A DNA stretch of 38,390 bases. Origin: UMGS1002 sp050309735 (GTDB lineage Bacteria > Bacillota > Clostridia > Oscillospirales > CAG-272). Positions 14,945 to 23,583 of this stretch are shown here, piece after piece; position 1 is the stretch's first letter, and each line of letters opens with the position of its first letter. Both the position numbers and the translations under genes were made by a program. Where the stretch lies: assembly GCA_050309735.1 (NCBI GenBank), contig JBNRMS010000042.1, positions 1-38,390 on the forward strand, written 5' to 3'. Below the pieces are notes generated by a model. It searched no databases and was not told the origin of the DNA. It was given only the letters and a program-made list of their open reading frames with translations.

Positions 14945-16765
14945 ATGAGTAAGTCTCTACGGCAGGAGCATATCCGCAATTTTTCGATTATCGCGCATAT
15001 AGACCACGGCAAATCAACCTTAGCCGATCGTCTGCTTGAAGCGACGTCAACCGTCGCAAAGCGCGATATGGAGGAGCAAATCCTTGACAATATGGAAATC
15101 GAACGCGAGAGAGGAATCACGATAAAGGCGCGCGCTGTCCGGCTCAGCTACCAGGCACCCGACGGTGAGCTATACTCGCTAAACCTAATCGACACACCCG
15201 GACACGTCGACTTCAATTACGAGGTCTCGCGCTCGCTTAACGCGTGCGAGGGCGCACTCTTGGTTGTAGACGCAACTCAGGGAATCGAGGCTCAGACACT
15301 GGCAAACGCCTACCTTGCGGTAGATTCAAATCTTGAAATAGTTCCGGTTATCAATAAAATAGACCTGCCCTCGGCCGATGTTGAGGGCGTCAGAAAAGAG
15401 ATTGAGGACATTATCGGAATTCCCGCCGAGGATTGCCCGGCGATTTCGGCAAAAACCGGACTTAATATAGATAAGGTTCTTGAAAAAATCATAAGCGATA
15501 TTCCCGCACCGAGCGGCGACGAGAACGCCCCCCTCAAATGCCTGATTTTCGACTCATACTACGACAGCTATCTTGGTGTCGTAGTCTATGTCCGCGTTAT
15601 CGACGGTTCTGTCGGCGCGGGCGACCGGATTATGATGATGTCGAGCGGCAAAACCTTTGAGGTGGTCGACGTCGGCTCGATGGAGGCTCGCGGGCTAAAA
15701 AAGCGCGAGCGCTTGCTGGCGGGCGACGTTGGTTATATCACGGCGTCGATTAAGAATGTCGGTGAAACTCGGGTTGGTGACACGATAACGCTCGCAAGCA
15801 AGCCCACCGCGGCTCCCCTCCCCGGTTTTAAGTCGGTCCTTCCGATGGTTTATGCGGGCATATATCCGGCAGACGGAGCAAAATACGGAGATTTGCGCGA
15901 CGCGCTCGAAAAACTCAAGTTAAACGATGCCGCCCTCGTTTTCGAGCCCGAAACCTCAATTGCCCTCGGCTTCGGCTTCCGCTGCGGTTTTCTGGGTCTT
16001 CTTCACATGGAGATTATCGAGGAGAGACTTGAGCGCGAGTTTAACCTTGACCTGATCACAACCGCCCCGAGCGTCATATACGAGGTCGTTCTCCGGAACA
16101 AAGAAAAAATGAAGATAGATAACCCCTCAAATTACCCCGGGGCTGACGAAATTGAGAAGGCTTTTGAGCCGATAGTCAAGGCAAGCATTATCACGCCCAC
16201 CGAGTATGTCGGCGGCTTGATGGATCTCTGCCAGGACAGGCGCGGCAAATTCATAGACATGAAATATCTTGACTCGATCCGAGTTGAACTACACTATGAG
16301 CTCCCGCTTAACGAAATAATATATGACTTCTTCGACGTCCTTAAAAGCCGCTCGCGTGGATATGCCTCGCTCGACTATGAGCTTGCCGGCTATGTTGAGA
16401 GCAGGCTTGTAAAGCTTGATTTCCTTCTCAACGGAGATCAGGTCGACGCGCTCTCCTTCATAGTCCACGAGGAAAAAGCCTATCCGAGAGCGCGGCGCAT
16501 CGCCGAAAAGCTCAAGGATAACATTCCGCGTCAACTCTTTGAAATCCCAATACAGGCCGCTATAGGAGGCCGCATAATCGCCCGGGAAACAGTGAAGGCA
16601 ATGCGCAAGGACGTTCTCGCCAAATGCTACGGCGGCGATATAACCCGCAAAAAGAAGCTGCTTGAGAAGCAGAAAGAGGGCAAAAAGAAAATGCGCCAGC
16701 TCGGCTCGGTCGAGGTCTCGCCCGAGGCCTTCATGGCAGTGCTAAGACTGAGCGACGACGATTGA
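14945..16765 (+). CDS. lepA: Elongation factor 4 (LepA)
   Basis: A 606-residue translational GTPase that acts on stalled or mistranslocated ribosomes. ATG 14945 (MSKSLRQEHIRNF) is preferred; a second ATG four codons upstream at 14933 is only one base from the AGAAAGG ribosome site. G-domain motifs AHIDHGKST, DTPGHVDF and NKIDLP are present, followed by domain II, the ALGFGFRCGFLGLLHMEI segment and the LepA-specific C-terminal domain with AKCYGGDITRKKKLL and the lysine-rich tail. The length is standard. hemW lies downstream, a common lepA neighbour in Firmicutes; hrcA, which often follows, is absent here. Confidence 0.97.
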   Translation: MSKSLRQEHIRNFSIIAHIDHGKSTLADRLLEATSTVAKRDMEEQILDNMEIERERGITIKARAVRLSYQAPDGELYSLNLIDTPGHVDFNYEVSRSLNACEGALLVVDATQGIEAQTLANAYLAVDSNLEIVPVINKIDLPSADVEGVRKEIEDIIGIPAEDCPAISAKTGLNIDKVLEKIISDIPAPSGDENAPLKCLIFDSYYDSYLGVVVYVRVIDGSVGAGDRIMMMSSGKTFEVVDVGSMEARGLKKRERLLAGDVGYITASIKNVGETRVGDTITLASKPTAAPLPGFKSVLPMVYAGIYPADGAKYGDLRDALEKLKLNDAALVFEPETSIALGFGFRCGFLGLLHMEIIEERLEREFNLDLITTAPSVIYEVVLRNKEKMKIDNPSNYPGADEIEKAFEPIVKASIITPTEYVGGLMDLCQDRRGKFIDMKYLDSIRVELHYELPLNEIIYDFFDVLKSRSRGYASLDYELAGYVESRLVKLDFLLNGDQVDALSFIVHEEKAYPRARRIAEKLKDNIPRQLFEIPIQAAIGGRIIARETVKAMRKDVLAKCYGGDITRKKKLLEKQKEGKKKMRQLGSVEVSPEAFMAVLRLSDDD

Positions 16766-16874
16766 GCAAGGCCGCACTCCCGGCGGGATAGACCCCTCCA
16801 AAGATTCATTGCGGGGCGAGACGTCAATGTACAAGGCGGCAAATGCCACACAAAACAAAGGACAGCTAAAAAGC

Positions 16875-18005
16875 ATGAACAAACCCCTCGGCATATATAT
16901 CCATATCCCCTTCTGCCTTAACAAATGCCCCTACTGCGACTTTTGCTCTCACCCGGGCCGAAAAAAAGAGGAGATCACCGCATACGCAAAAAAGGTCGCA
17001 GAGCAGCTTCGTGAGTGGAGCGATAGATGCAAAGACCACACTGTTGACAGTGTGTATTTCGGGGGCGGCACGCCTACGCTTATGTCGCACCAAGATTTCA
17101 AGATAATACTTGCCGCCCTTCGCGAGTGCTATCGCCTTAACCCCGACGCTGAGATAAGCGTAGAATGCAATCCGGCAAGCTCGGGAGGCAAGGAGATTGC
17201 AGAGTTGCACGCGCTCGGCATAAATCGCCTGAGCATTGGCGCACAGTCGCTTGACGACGGCGAGCTAAGGGGGCTCGGAAGACTGCACACTACCGAGGAT
17301 TTTTACAGAATTTTCGGTCAGGCGCGCGCCGCGGGCTTTGAGAATATCAGCGTCGACTTGATATACGGCATACCCGGCCACAGCGCAGAGAGTTTCAAGA
17401 ATACTCTGAGGGCGCTATGTCAGCTGTCGCCCGAGCATATCTCGACCTATTGCCTCAAGGTTGAGGAGGACACACCCTTCGGCAACACCGTCGATTCACT
17501 GAATCTTCCCTGTGAGGACGAGGTGGCCGAAATGTATTTGAGCGGAATCGAAATAATGTCAGCTTATCAATTTGAGCAATACGAAATCAGCAACTTCGCC
17601 CGCACCCAATATCAATCAAGGCATAATCTTAAATACTGGAATTGCGACGAATACCTCGGGATTGGTATCTCGGCTCATTCATATTTCGGAGGCGAGAGAT
17701 TCGCCTGCCACACCGATCTTGAGCGCTATCTTAAGGGCAGATTTGAGTGCGGAGGTGAGCCGATAAAACTTAGCGAGGCAGAGCGCGAGACAGAATATGT
17801 CATGCTCTCAATGCGTCTTGCGCGCGGGCTTGATGCGGCAGAATATATCAGAAGATACGGCATCCCGCCGGCCGAAAAATACGCCCGACGGTTCGAGGAA
17901 TTTGTAGAGGGAGGCTATGTGATATCAGATGCGGCAGGATACCGCTTCACCCCTCGCGGGATGCTCGTCAGCAATCATATATTATCATCGGTTCTCGACC
18001 TATGA
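16875..18005 (+). CDS. hemW: HemW-like radical SAM protein (putative heme chaperone)
   Basis: A 376-residue protein of the HemN/HemW group. ATG 16875 gives the typical MNKPLGIYIHIPFC opening, with AAAGGA 12 nt upstream; upstream TTG and ATG codons in frame look less likely. The cluster motif CLNKCPYCDFC supplies C14, C18, C21 and, one turn on, C24, which fits HemW (a heme-inserting protein) and is also often annotated as oxygen-independent coproporphyrinogen oxidase. GGGTPT and the C-terminal HemN-like domain follow. No other heme gene is in the window, so the heme role is inferred from family only. Confidence 0.9.
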   Translation: MNKPLGIYIHIPFCLNKCPYCDFCSHPGRKKEEITAYAKKVAEQLREWSDRCKDHTVDSVYFGGGTPTLMSHQDFKIILAALRECYRLNPDAEISVECNPASSGGKEIAELHALGINRLSIGAQSLDDGELRGLGRLHTTEDFYRIFGQARAAGFENISVDLIYGIPGHSAESFKNTLRALCQLSPEHISTYCLKVEEDTPFGNTVDSLNLPCEDEVAEMYLSGIEIMSAYQFEQYEISNFARTQYQSRHNLKYWNCDEYLGIGISAHSYFGGERFACHTDLERYLKGRFECGGEPIKLSEAERETEYVMLSMRLARGLDAAEYIRRYGIPPAEKYARRFEEFVEGGYVISDAAGYRFTPRGMLVSNHILSSVLDL

Positions 18006-18050
18006 TAACCAGAAATGAAAAAAAGGTAATAATTTCTTTACAATTTGTTA

Positions 18051-18079
18051 TTGACTTTTAGGCTGTGTTACGTTACAAT
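18051..18079 (+). promoter_or_regulatory. Promoter of the DUF1292 gene
   Basis: TTGACT at 18051-18056, 17-nt spacer, TACAAT at 18074-18079. The expected transcript starts near 18086 and immediately enters a hairpin at 18095-18117 (ATGC-CCGGC / GCCGG-GCAT); a second AT-rich hairpin precedes the ribosome site. Confidence 0.75.
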
Positions 18080-18164
18080 AAAGTCAGCAAAAGAATGCTC
18101 CGGCCGAGCCGGCGCATGACCCAATATATTAATTCTGAATTAATTCGGAAAGGACTAACATAAC

Positions 18165-18473
18165 ATGGAGTTTGGCGACGAATTCTACACGCTCACCGAC
18201 GAAGAAGGCAACGAATATCAATTTGAAATGATCGGGCGCTGTGAGATGGCCGGCAACGTCTATTATGCCTTCACACCGGTTGACAACGGGAGCGGCGACG
18301 ACGGATTTAGCGAGTATACAATATTAAAAGAATCAACCTCACCCGAGGGAGAGATTGAATGGGTGTCTATTGACGACGATGATGAATTCGACGATGTGGC
18401 CGATTATTTCGATGATCTGTTCGCCGAGGAAATCGACTACGACGCCGACGAGGATGAGGATGAGAGCGAATAA
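18165..18473 (+). CDS. DUF1292 family small acidic protein
   Basis: A 102-residue, strongly acidic protein. The segment FYTLTDEEGNEYQFEMIG...VYYAFTPVD is the beta-rich core of DUF1292 (YrzB-like) proteins, widely conserved in Firmicutes and without a settled function. The C-terminal third is almost entirely Asp/Glu and probably disordered. AAAGGA stands 10 nt before ATG. The gene has its own promoter with a folded leader and lies directly before a structured RNA. Confidence 0.85.
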   Translation: MEFGDEFYTLTDEEGNEYQFEMIGRCEMAGNVYYAFTPVDNGSGDDGFSEYTILKESTSPEGEIEWVSIDDDDEFDDVADYFDDLFAEEIDYDADEDEDESE

Positions 18474-18487
18474 ATCAAAAAGCTGAA

Positions 18488-18712
18488 TACCAACCTGCGT
18501 GGTGCGTGATAACTGCGCGTTAAAACCCACAATAGAATAAAGGAGTCCGAAATAAATTCAAAGGTGGTTTGCAGACCTCCCAACCTACGCCCCGATCGAC
18601 TTGTCTCGGCGCGTTTGATTGGACGCTGGGAGCAGTAAAGCCGTTGATAGGACACCGCCTTGCTTAGAGCAGGGTTTCTAAATGCTGGTTACACGGCCAG
18701 GCGGGGCATATA
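18488..18712 (+). ncRNA. ssrS: Probable 6S RNA (SsrS)
   Basis: The region folds into one long rod, as 6S RNA does. From the base: CCTGC (18494-18498) with GCGGG (18701-18705); AAGGTGGT (18561-18568) with ACCGCCTT (18654-18661); CTCCCA (18577-18582) with TGGGAG (18627-18632); and an apical hairpin ACGC-CCGA / TCGG-GCGT (18587-18617). Unpaired sections between the first two helices give a large internal bubble. The sequence resembles clostridial 6S RNAs as I remember them, and a strong terminator follows. I see no promoter-like start that fixes the 5' end, so the boundaries are approximate. Confidence 0.6.
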
Positions 18713-18721
18713 AATTCGCAT

Positions 18722-18777
18722 AGAGCGGCCGGGAAACTTGATAATCAAGTTTCCCGGCTGCTCTTTATTGTTTTTTT
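18722..18777 (+). terminator. Strong intrinsic terminator after the rod-like RNA
   Basis: GCCGGGAAACTTGA (18728-18741) pairs perfectly with its complement (18745-18758); the stem extends through a G-U pair to GAGC/GCTC. TTTATTGTTTTTTT follows. Confidence 0.9.
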
Positions 18778-18795
18778 CCGATGGCTGATGGCCGG

Positions 18796-19112
18796 TATAA
18801 TACTATTGCTTTATTAGAACATTGAACTTATGCTATTCTCCATTAAAAGTCAACACAGAAGAGAGCGTGCAGGGGCGACTGCCGATAGTTGCCCCTGTGG
18901 AATTTCGTGTAGGAGCGAACAGTGTTCGCACTGCGGGCTTAACGGTATCGCCGTGCATCCACAAACAGTAAATGTCTTGTAGCGAACGGTCTTGACCGTT
19001 CCGCGATTGTTGTCATATATTGTTTTCAATCGGGGTTCAGTATTAACACCGGATTGCCTAACCCCCGGCGCATCTCTCATTAGCCTAATGTTTTAATTGG
19101 CGTTTAGTATGA
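18796..19112 (-). repeat. Mosaic intergenic repeat, copy 2 (A interrupted, then C)
   Basis: Module A is split: its left part (18797-18830) and right part (19043-19067) together match the uninterrupted 791-842 copy. Module C follows directly (19069-19110) without module B. The end of module C overlaps the last codon and TAA stop of dnaE. All modules are oriented as in copies 1 and 3. Confidence 0.75.
18831..19042. mobile_element. Hairpin-rich insert inside module A (MITE-like)
   Basis: About 212 bp separate two halves of module A that are joined in the copy at 791-842. TTA stands at both junctions (18828-18830 and 19043-19045), consistent with a 3-bp target duplication. The insert contains three inverted repeats: CAGGGGC...GCCCCTG (about 18869-18896), GCGAACA-G-TGTTCGC and GAACGGTC-TT-GACCGTTC. 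It has no coding capacity. I see no clear terminal inverted repeats, so the class of element is uncertain. Confidence 0.5.
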
Positions 19113-22100
19113 TACTACAACATTCTCCTCTCCGAGTAGGGATTTAAGCTCGGAAACTATGAAATCCGAGTGTGTCAGCCCGCGGCTGTGCTGATGATAG
19201 GATGCGGTTTTCGCGTCATAGAAGAAGACGGGAGTGGAGCCTGCAAAGATTTCGATTAGGTTTTCGGCTTTTTTGTATTGGTATGAGCCAATTTCGGGAA
19301 CCCGGAGATAGACTTTCGAGGGGGTAGGGCTTGCCGGCTGTCTCTGCGGGGTATGAGAGGAGGTCGGCCGGGCTGCGCGATTTGGCGGGGCCGCCGAATA
19401 AGCCGGCTGCCCTGCCGCACTCTCGACCGCTCTGCTCGGGCGCGCATTAATTCTGCCTTTATATCTGCTGTTTTCGACAAGCGGCGCTATCGCGTTTGCT
19501 ATCAGACGCGCAGGCTCGTCCTCGCGGAGTTGAATTGTTCCCTCTATATAAACCCCGCTGTCAATATAAATAAACTCTCGGCTCTTGCGATAAACCTTCG
19601 GAAAGAGAATACATTCAATCTCGCCGTATCTGTCCTCGACAGTGACAAAGGCCATGCGCTCATCCTTTTTGGTAATCTTGGCGGTGACCGACGACACAAT
19701 CCCGGCCACAGCCAGGCGGGCACCGTCAGAAAGCGGCGAGTGATATCCCCCCTCGCCCTCCTCGCCTAAAACTTCGGCAATCGGCACTACATTCAGATCG
19801 GCCGCGCACCTCGAATAGCTGTCGATAAGATGACCGGAAAAGTACATGCCCGAGCTGTCTTTCTCAAGCATCAGACGCTCGCGCAGCGAGAATTCGGGAA
19901 TATCGGGATATTTAAATCCCGGGCTCTCCTCGCTCGCCTCGAGCGACGAGAAAAGGTCAAGTTGACCCGCAACATTGCGCCGCCGCTTCTCTGCCTCGGC
20001 ATCAAGTATTGTTTCGTATGAGAGCATGAGTTGGCTGCGTCGGGCACCAAGCCCGTCAAATGCGCCCGATTTTATTAATGACTCGACCTGCCGTTTATTA
20101 AGCTCGCTGTCGGCCATACGCTCGACAAAATCTAAAAACGAGCGAAAATCGCCCTTTTTTCTCTCCTCAATAATATTCGCCACAAACTGACGGCTGACGT
20201 TCTTCAGAGCAAGCAAGCCGAAAAGTATATCTCCGCCGCTTGCGTAAAAGTGCATCATGCTGCGATTGATATCGGGTGATTTAACGCTGATTCCCCGCTT
20301 GCCGCACTCTGCGATGTATGAGGCAAGCTTTGGCATATTGCCAAGCACAGAGGTGAGCAGCGCCGCGAAATACTCGCGCGGATGATGGGTTTTCAGATAT
20401 GCGGTGCGGTAGGAGATAAGCGCGTAGCCCGCAGCGTGAGACTTAGCAAAGGCATAGTCTGCAAAGCTGCTCATGCTGCCAAATATCTCGGCCGCCGCCT
20501 CTTTGGAAATACCTCGCTCGGCGGCACCGGCTATAAAGCCCTCGCGCTCGGCCTGCATGTCCGATGCCTTTTTCTTCGACATCGCGCGCCGCACAATATC
20601 GGCGTGTCCGAGCGTAAATCCGCCAAGATGCCGGCATATGCTCATAACCTGCTCCTGATAGACAATACAGCCGTATGTCTCGCTCAAAATCGGCTCAAGC
20701 TCGGGTGTGGCGTATCTCACCTCTCGCCTGTCGTTCCGCCCTTTAATATATTTCGGTATCGAGTCCATCGGCCCCGGCCGATATAGTGCGATAGCCGCAA
20801 GTATATCGTCTATGCAGCAGGGGCGCAGCGAGGTCAGCATCTGCCGCATCCCGCCCGACTCAAGCTGGAAAAGCCCCGCCGTCGCACCCGAGGAGATAAG
20901 CTCGTATGTCTCGCGGTCGTCAAGCGGCACACGCTCTATATCAAAGGACGGGTCACCCTCGCGTATCTGCGCTTGGGCATCGTTTATAATAGTCAGATAC
21001 CGCAGGCCGAGGAAGTCGAATTTAACAAGGCCGAGCTTTGCCGCCGTATCCATGTCGTACTGTGTAATCAGTGTCCCGTTGCTTGACGCCATCGGAACAT
21101 ATGACCAGACCGGGGAGTCTGTTATAACAATTCCCGCCGCGTGAGTTGACACATTGCGGGGCATACCCTCAAGCGAAGCGGCGGTGTCGATCAGTTTCGC
21201 GACGCTCTCAGACGAGGCATAAAGCTCTTTTAGCTCTGGCATTTTCAGCGCCAGCTCTATCGACATGCCAGGCTGCTGCGGTATTGCCCTTGCCACGATG
21301 TCAACGTCGCCATAGGGCATTCCAAGCGCCCGACCGGTGTCGCGAACCGCCGCCCTTGCCGCAAGGGTACCAAAGGTTATTATCTGCGACACATGGTCGT
21401 CGCCGTATTTCTGTGTAACATAATCTATCACTTCCCCTCGCCTGTTATAGCAGAAATCAACGTCAATGTCGGGCATACTCACCCGCTCAGGATTAAGAAA
21501 GCGCTCAAAAATAAGATTGAAGCCGATTGAATCGACATCGGTTATCCCCACACAAAAGGTGACAAGACTGCCGGCCGACGACCCTCTCCCGGGGCCGACC
21601 GGAATTCCCTTGCTCTTTGCGTAATTAACATAGTCCTGCACGATGAGGAAATACTCGGAATACCCCATTTTGTCAATCACCGACAGCTCATAATCAATCC
21701 TCTCCCGGTATTCCTCCTCGGTGTGTTCCCCGAATACAATATGGCCGCGCTCAATGCGCGACGCAAAACCGTCATAAGCAAGCTTCCTTAGGTATTCGGC
21801 GGAATTGTAACCGGAGGGGCAGCGAAAATGCGGCATATAGACCTTCCCGAAGTCAAAATCAAAATTGCAGCGCTCGGCAATCCTCACCGTATTCACTATG
21901 GCGCCGGGATATTTACCAAACAGAGCCTTCATTTCATCTGTCGTCTTATAATAAAACTCGTCGGTTTCGAAGCCTGCCGGCCTGCCCTCGGTTATCACTT
22001 TGTTTGTCTGAATGCACATGAGAATCGCCTGTGTGTCGGCATCCGAGCGGCGCAGGTAGTGGCAGTCGTTTGTTGCGACAAGCGGCAGCGAGCAATCCTC

Positions 22101-22682
22101 GGCAAGCTTTATCAGATCCGGCAGTATCTGCGTCTGCTCGGGCAGGCCGTGGTTTTGCAGCTCTATATAGAAATTATCCTTTCCGAATATCTCGGACAAC
22201 TCAAGAGCCGCCCGCCTTGCCTCGTCGCGCTCGCCCCTTGCGAGCAGTGTCGGAATCCTCCCCGCAAGGCAGGCAGAGAGCGCGATAAGTCCTCCCGAAT
22301 GCTTTCTCAGAAGCTCATAATCAATCCTCGGCTTCGAATAAAAGCCCTCGGTAAACCCCTTTGAAACCAAATAGATAAGATTCCTGTAGCCCTCCTCGTT
22401 ACTGCAGAGGAGCACAAGATGATATGTCCGCCCCCCGGCCGAGCCGCTTTTCTCAAATCGTGAGCCCGGCGCAACATAAACCTCGCACCCGATAATAGGC
22501 TTTATCCCAGCCTCGCGACAGGCAAGATAAAAAGCAACCGCGCCATACATAACTCCGTGGTCTGTTATCGCCACTGCCGAGTGAGAGCACTCGGCCGCCC
22601 GCCTTGGTATTTCGCCAATCCGGCAGGCACCGTCAAGCAGGCTGTATTCACTGTGCAGGTGCAAATGAACAAATTCCGACAT
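19104..22682 (-). CDS. dnaE: DNA polymerase III alpha subunit (DnaE)
   Basis: A 1192-residue replicative-type polymerase subunit. The N-terminal PHP domain has H8, H10 and D41-H42 in the usual HLHSEYSLLDGA and ITDHG motifs. The palm carries PDIDVDF with D405 and D407 as metal-binding aspartates, preceded by GPGRGSSAGSL. A helix-hairpin-helix region and an OB-fold (about residues 990-1075) follow. Residues about 1078-1123 are a Pro/Ala/Ser/Thr/Arg-rich linker leading to a 69-residue conserved C-terminal domain ending EENVVVSY. It follows whiA by 4 nt. Firmicutes usually also carry PolC; that gene is not in this window. Confidence 0.97.
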   Translation of the reverse strand: MSEFVHLHLHSEYSLLDGACRIGEIPRRAAECSHSAVAITDHGVMYGAVAFYLACREAGIKPIIGCEVYVAPGSRFEKSGSAGGRTYHLVLLCSNEEGYRNLIYLVSKGFTEGFYSKPRIDYELLRKHSGGLIALSACLAGRIPTLLARGERDEARRAALELSEIFGKDNFYIELQNHGLPEQTQILPDLIKLAEDCSLPLVATNDCHYLRRSDADTQAILMCIQTNKVITEGRPAGFETDEFYYKTTDEMKALFGKYPGAIVNTVRIAERCNFDFDFGKVYMPHFRCPSGYNSAEYLRKLAYDGFASRIERGHIVFGEHTEEEYRERIDYELSVIDKMGYSEYFLIVQDYVNYAKSKGIPVGPGRGSSAGSLVTFCVGITDVDSIGFNLIFERFLNPERVSMPDIDVDFCYNRRGEVIDYVTQKYGDDHVSQIITFGTLAARAAVRDTGRALGMPYGDVDIVARAIPQQPGMSIELALKMPELKELYASSESVAKLIDTAASLEGMPRNVSTHAAGIVITDSPVWSYVPMASSNGTLITQYDMDTAAKLGLVKFDFLGLRYLTIINDAQAQIREGDPSFDIERVPLDDRETYELISSGATAGLFQLESGGMRQMLTSLRPCCIDDILAAIALYRPGPMDSIPKYIKGRNDRREVRYATPELEPILSETYGCIVYQEQVMSICRHLGGFTLGHADIVRRAMSKKKASDMQAEREGFIAGAAERGISKEAAAEIFGSMSSFADYAFAKSHAAGYALISYRTAYLKTHHPREYFAALLTSVLGNMPKLASYIAECGKRGISVKSPDINRSMMHFYASGGDILFGLLALKNVSRQFVANIIEERKKGDFRSFLDFVERMADSELNKRQVESLIKSGAFDGLGARRSQLMLSYETILDAEAEKRRRNVAGQLDLFSSLEASEESPGFKYPDIPEFSLRERLMLEKDSSGMYFSGHLIDSYSRCAADLNVVPIAEVLGEEGEGGYHSPLSDGARLAVAGIVSSVTAKITKKDERMAFVTVEDRYGEIECILFPKVYRKSREFIYIDSGVYIEGTIQLREDEPARLIANAIAPLVENSRYKGRINARPSRAVESAAGQPAYSAAPPNRAARPTSSHTPQRQPASPTPSKVYLRVPEIGSYQYKKAENLIEIFAGSTPVFFYDAKTASYHQHSRGLTHSDFIVSELKSLLGEENVVVSY

Positions 22683-22686
22683 ATGC

Positions 22687-23550
22687 CTATTCCTTCTCCG
22701 CTTCAGCAGCGATTTTTTGAAGTCTGTGATTCAGCCCCGACTTTGAGATCTTGGGTTTATGCAGCGCCGCAAGCTCGGCAAGCGAGGCCTCGGGGTTTTC
22801 AAGACGCAGCTTTGCCGTCACACGGACATCATACGGCAGCGCCTCAAGCCGCCCGTTTTCTATCAGCTTCAATATGTCGTCAACCTGCCTGCGCGAGGCT
22901 GTGACGGTTCTTGCGATATTCTGCGCCACACAGTTTGTCGCGCGGTTCTCGGCGTTTCTTATAGTCTTTTCGATTTTGCAGTTCATCATCCTGAAGGCCG
23001 CTCCCTTGGCGCCGAGCAGAATAAGAAGCTCCTCAATTTTCTCGCTGTTCTTGAAATAAAGGCCTGTTCCCGACTTGCGGTTTATTATCCCCGGGGTGTA
23101 TCCAATGCTTGTTAAAAGCTCGAAAACAACCTTTGCCCGCGCCGCGTCGGGCAGCACAAATTCGGCGTGATAGGAGGGCGAGCGCGGATTGCTTATCGTT
23201 GCCGAGGATATAAAAACTCCGCGCAAAAAGGCGGCAAGGCAGGAGTGACACTTTATCTCCCCCGAAATGTCGCCCTCAAGAAGGGGCGCGGTTTCTCTCC
23301 CGGGCGAAAAGGTCAGCCTCTCTTTTCGGCTGCCTTTGGGTACAGGCACGCGGGCGACCTCGATTTTGAATCGGTCTCTTATGGTTTTGGCAATAAAATC
23401 CGATGTCTCACCGCTGCCCGAGTTAATGGTGAATTTCTCCGCAGTCCCAGCAGCGCCAAACACTATACCTGCCGCCAGCGCCCTGCGGCAGCAGGCATTC
23501 TTGACCAAAAGCCCCACCAATTCTTTCTTCACGGAATCCGAATAAGTCAT
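22687..23550 (-). CDS. whiA: WhiA-family DNA-binding protein
   Basis: A 287-residue protein of the WhiA family, which joins a LAGLIDADG-like N-terminal domain to a C-terminal helix-turn-helix. The central FLRGVFISSATISNP segment corresponds to the family's conserved FLRGxFLxxGS region, and RQVDDILKLIENGRLEALP plus HKPKISKSGLNHRLQKI marks the helix-turn-helix part. In Firmicutes WhiA influences cell division and chromosome segregation; in actinobacteria it controls sporulation. The usual neighbours rapZ and yvcK (gluconeogenesis factor) are missing between murB and whiA here, leaving a compact murB-whiA-dnaE order. Confidence 0.94.
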   Translation of the reverse strand: MTYSDSVKKELVGLLVKNACCRRALAAGIVFGAAGTAEKFTINSGSGETSDFIAKTIRDRFKIEVARVPVPKGSRKERLTFSPGRETAPLLEGDISGEIKCHSCLAAFLRGVFISSATISNPRSPSYHAEFVLPDAARAKVVFELLTSIGYTPGIINRKSGTGLYFKNSEKIEELLILLGAKGAAFRMMNCKIEKTIRNAENRATNCVAQNIARTVTASRRQVDDILKLIENGRLEALPYDVRVTAKLRLENPEASLAELAALHKPKISKSGLNHRLQKIAAEAEKE

Positions 23551-23583
23551 GTTTTCACTCCCGTTTCTTTTGATTCGTGATGC

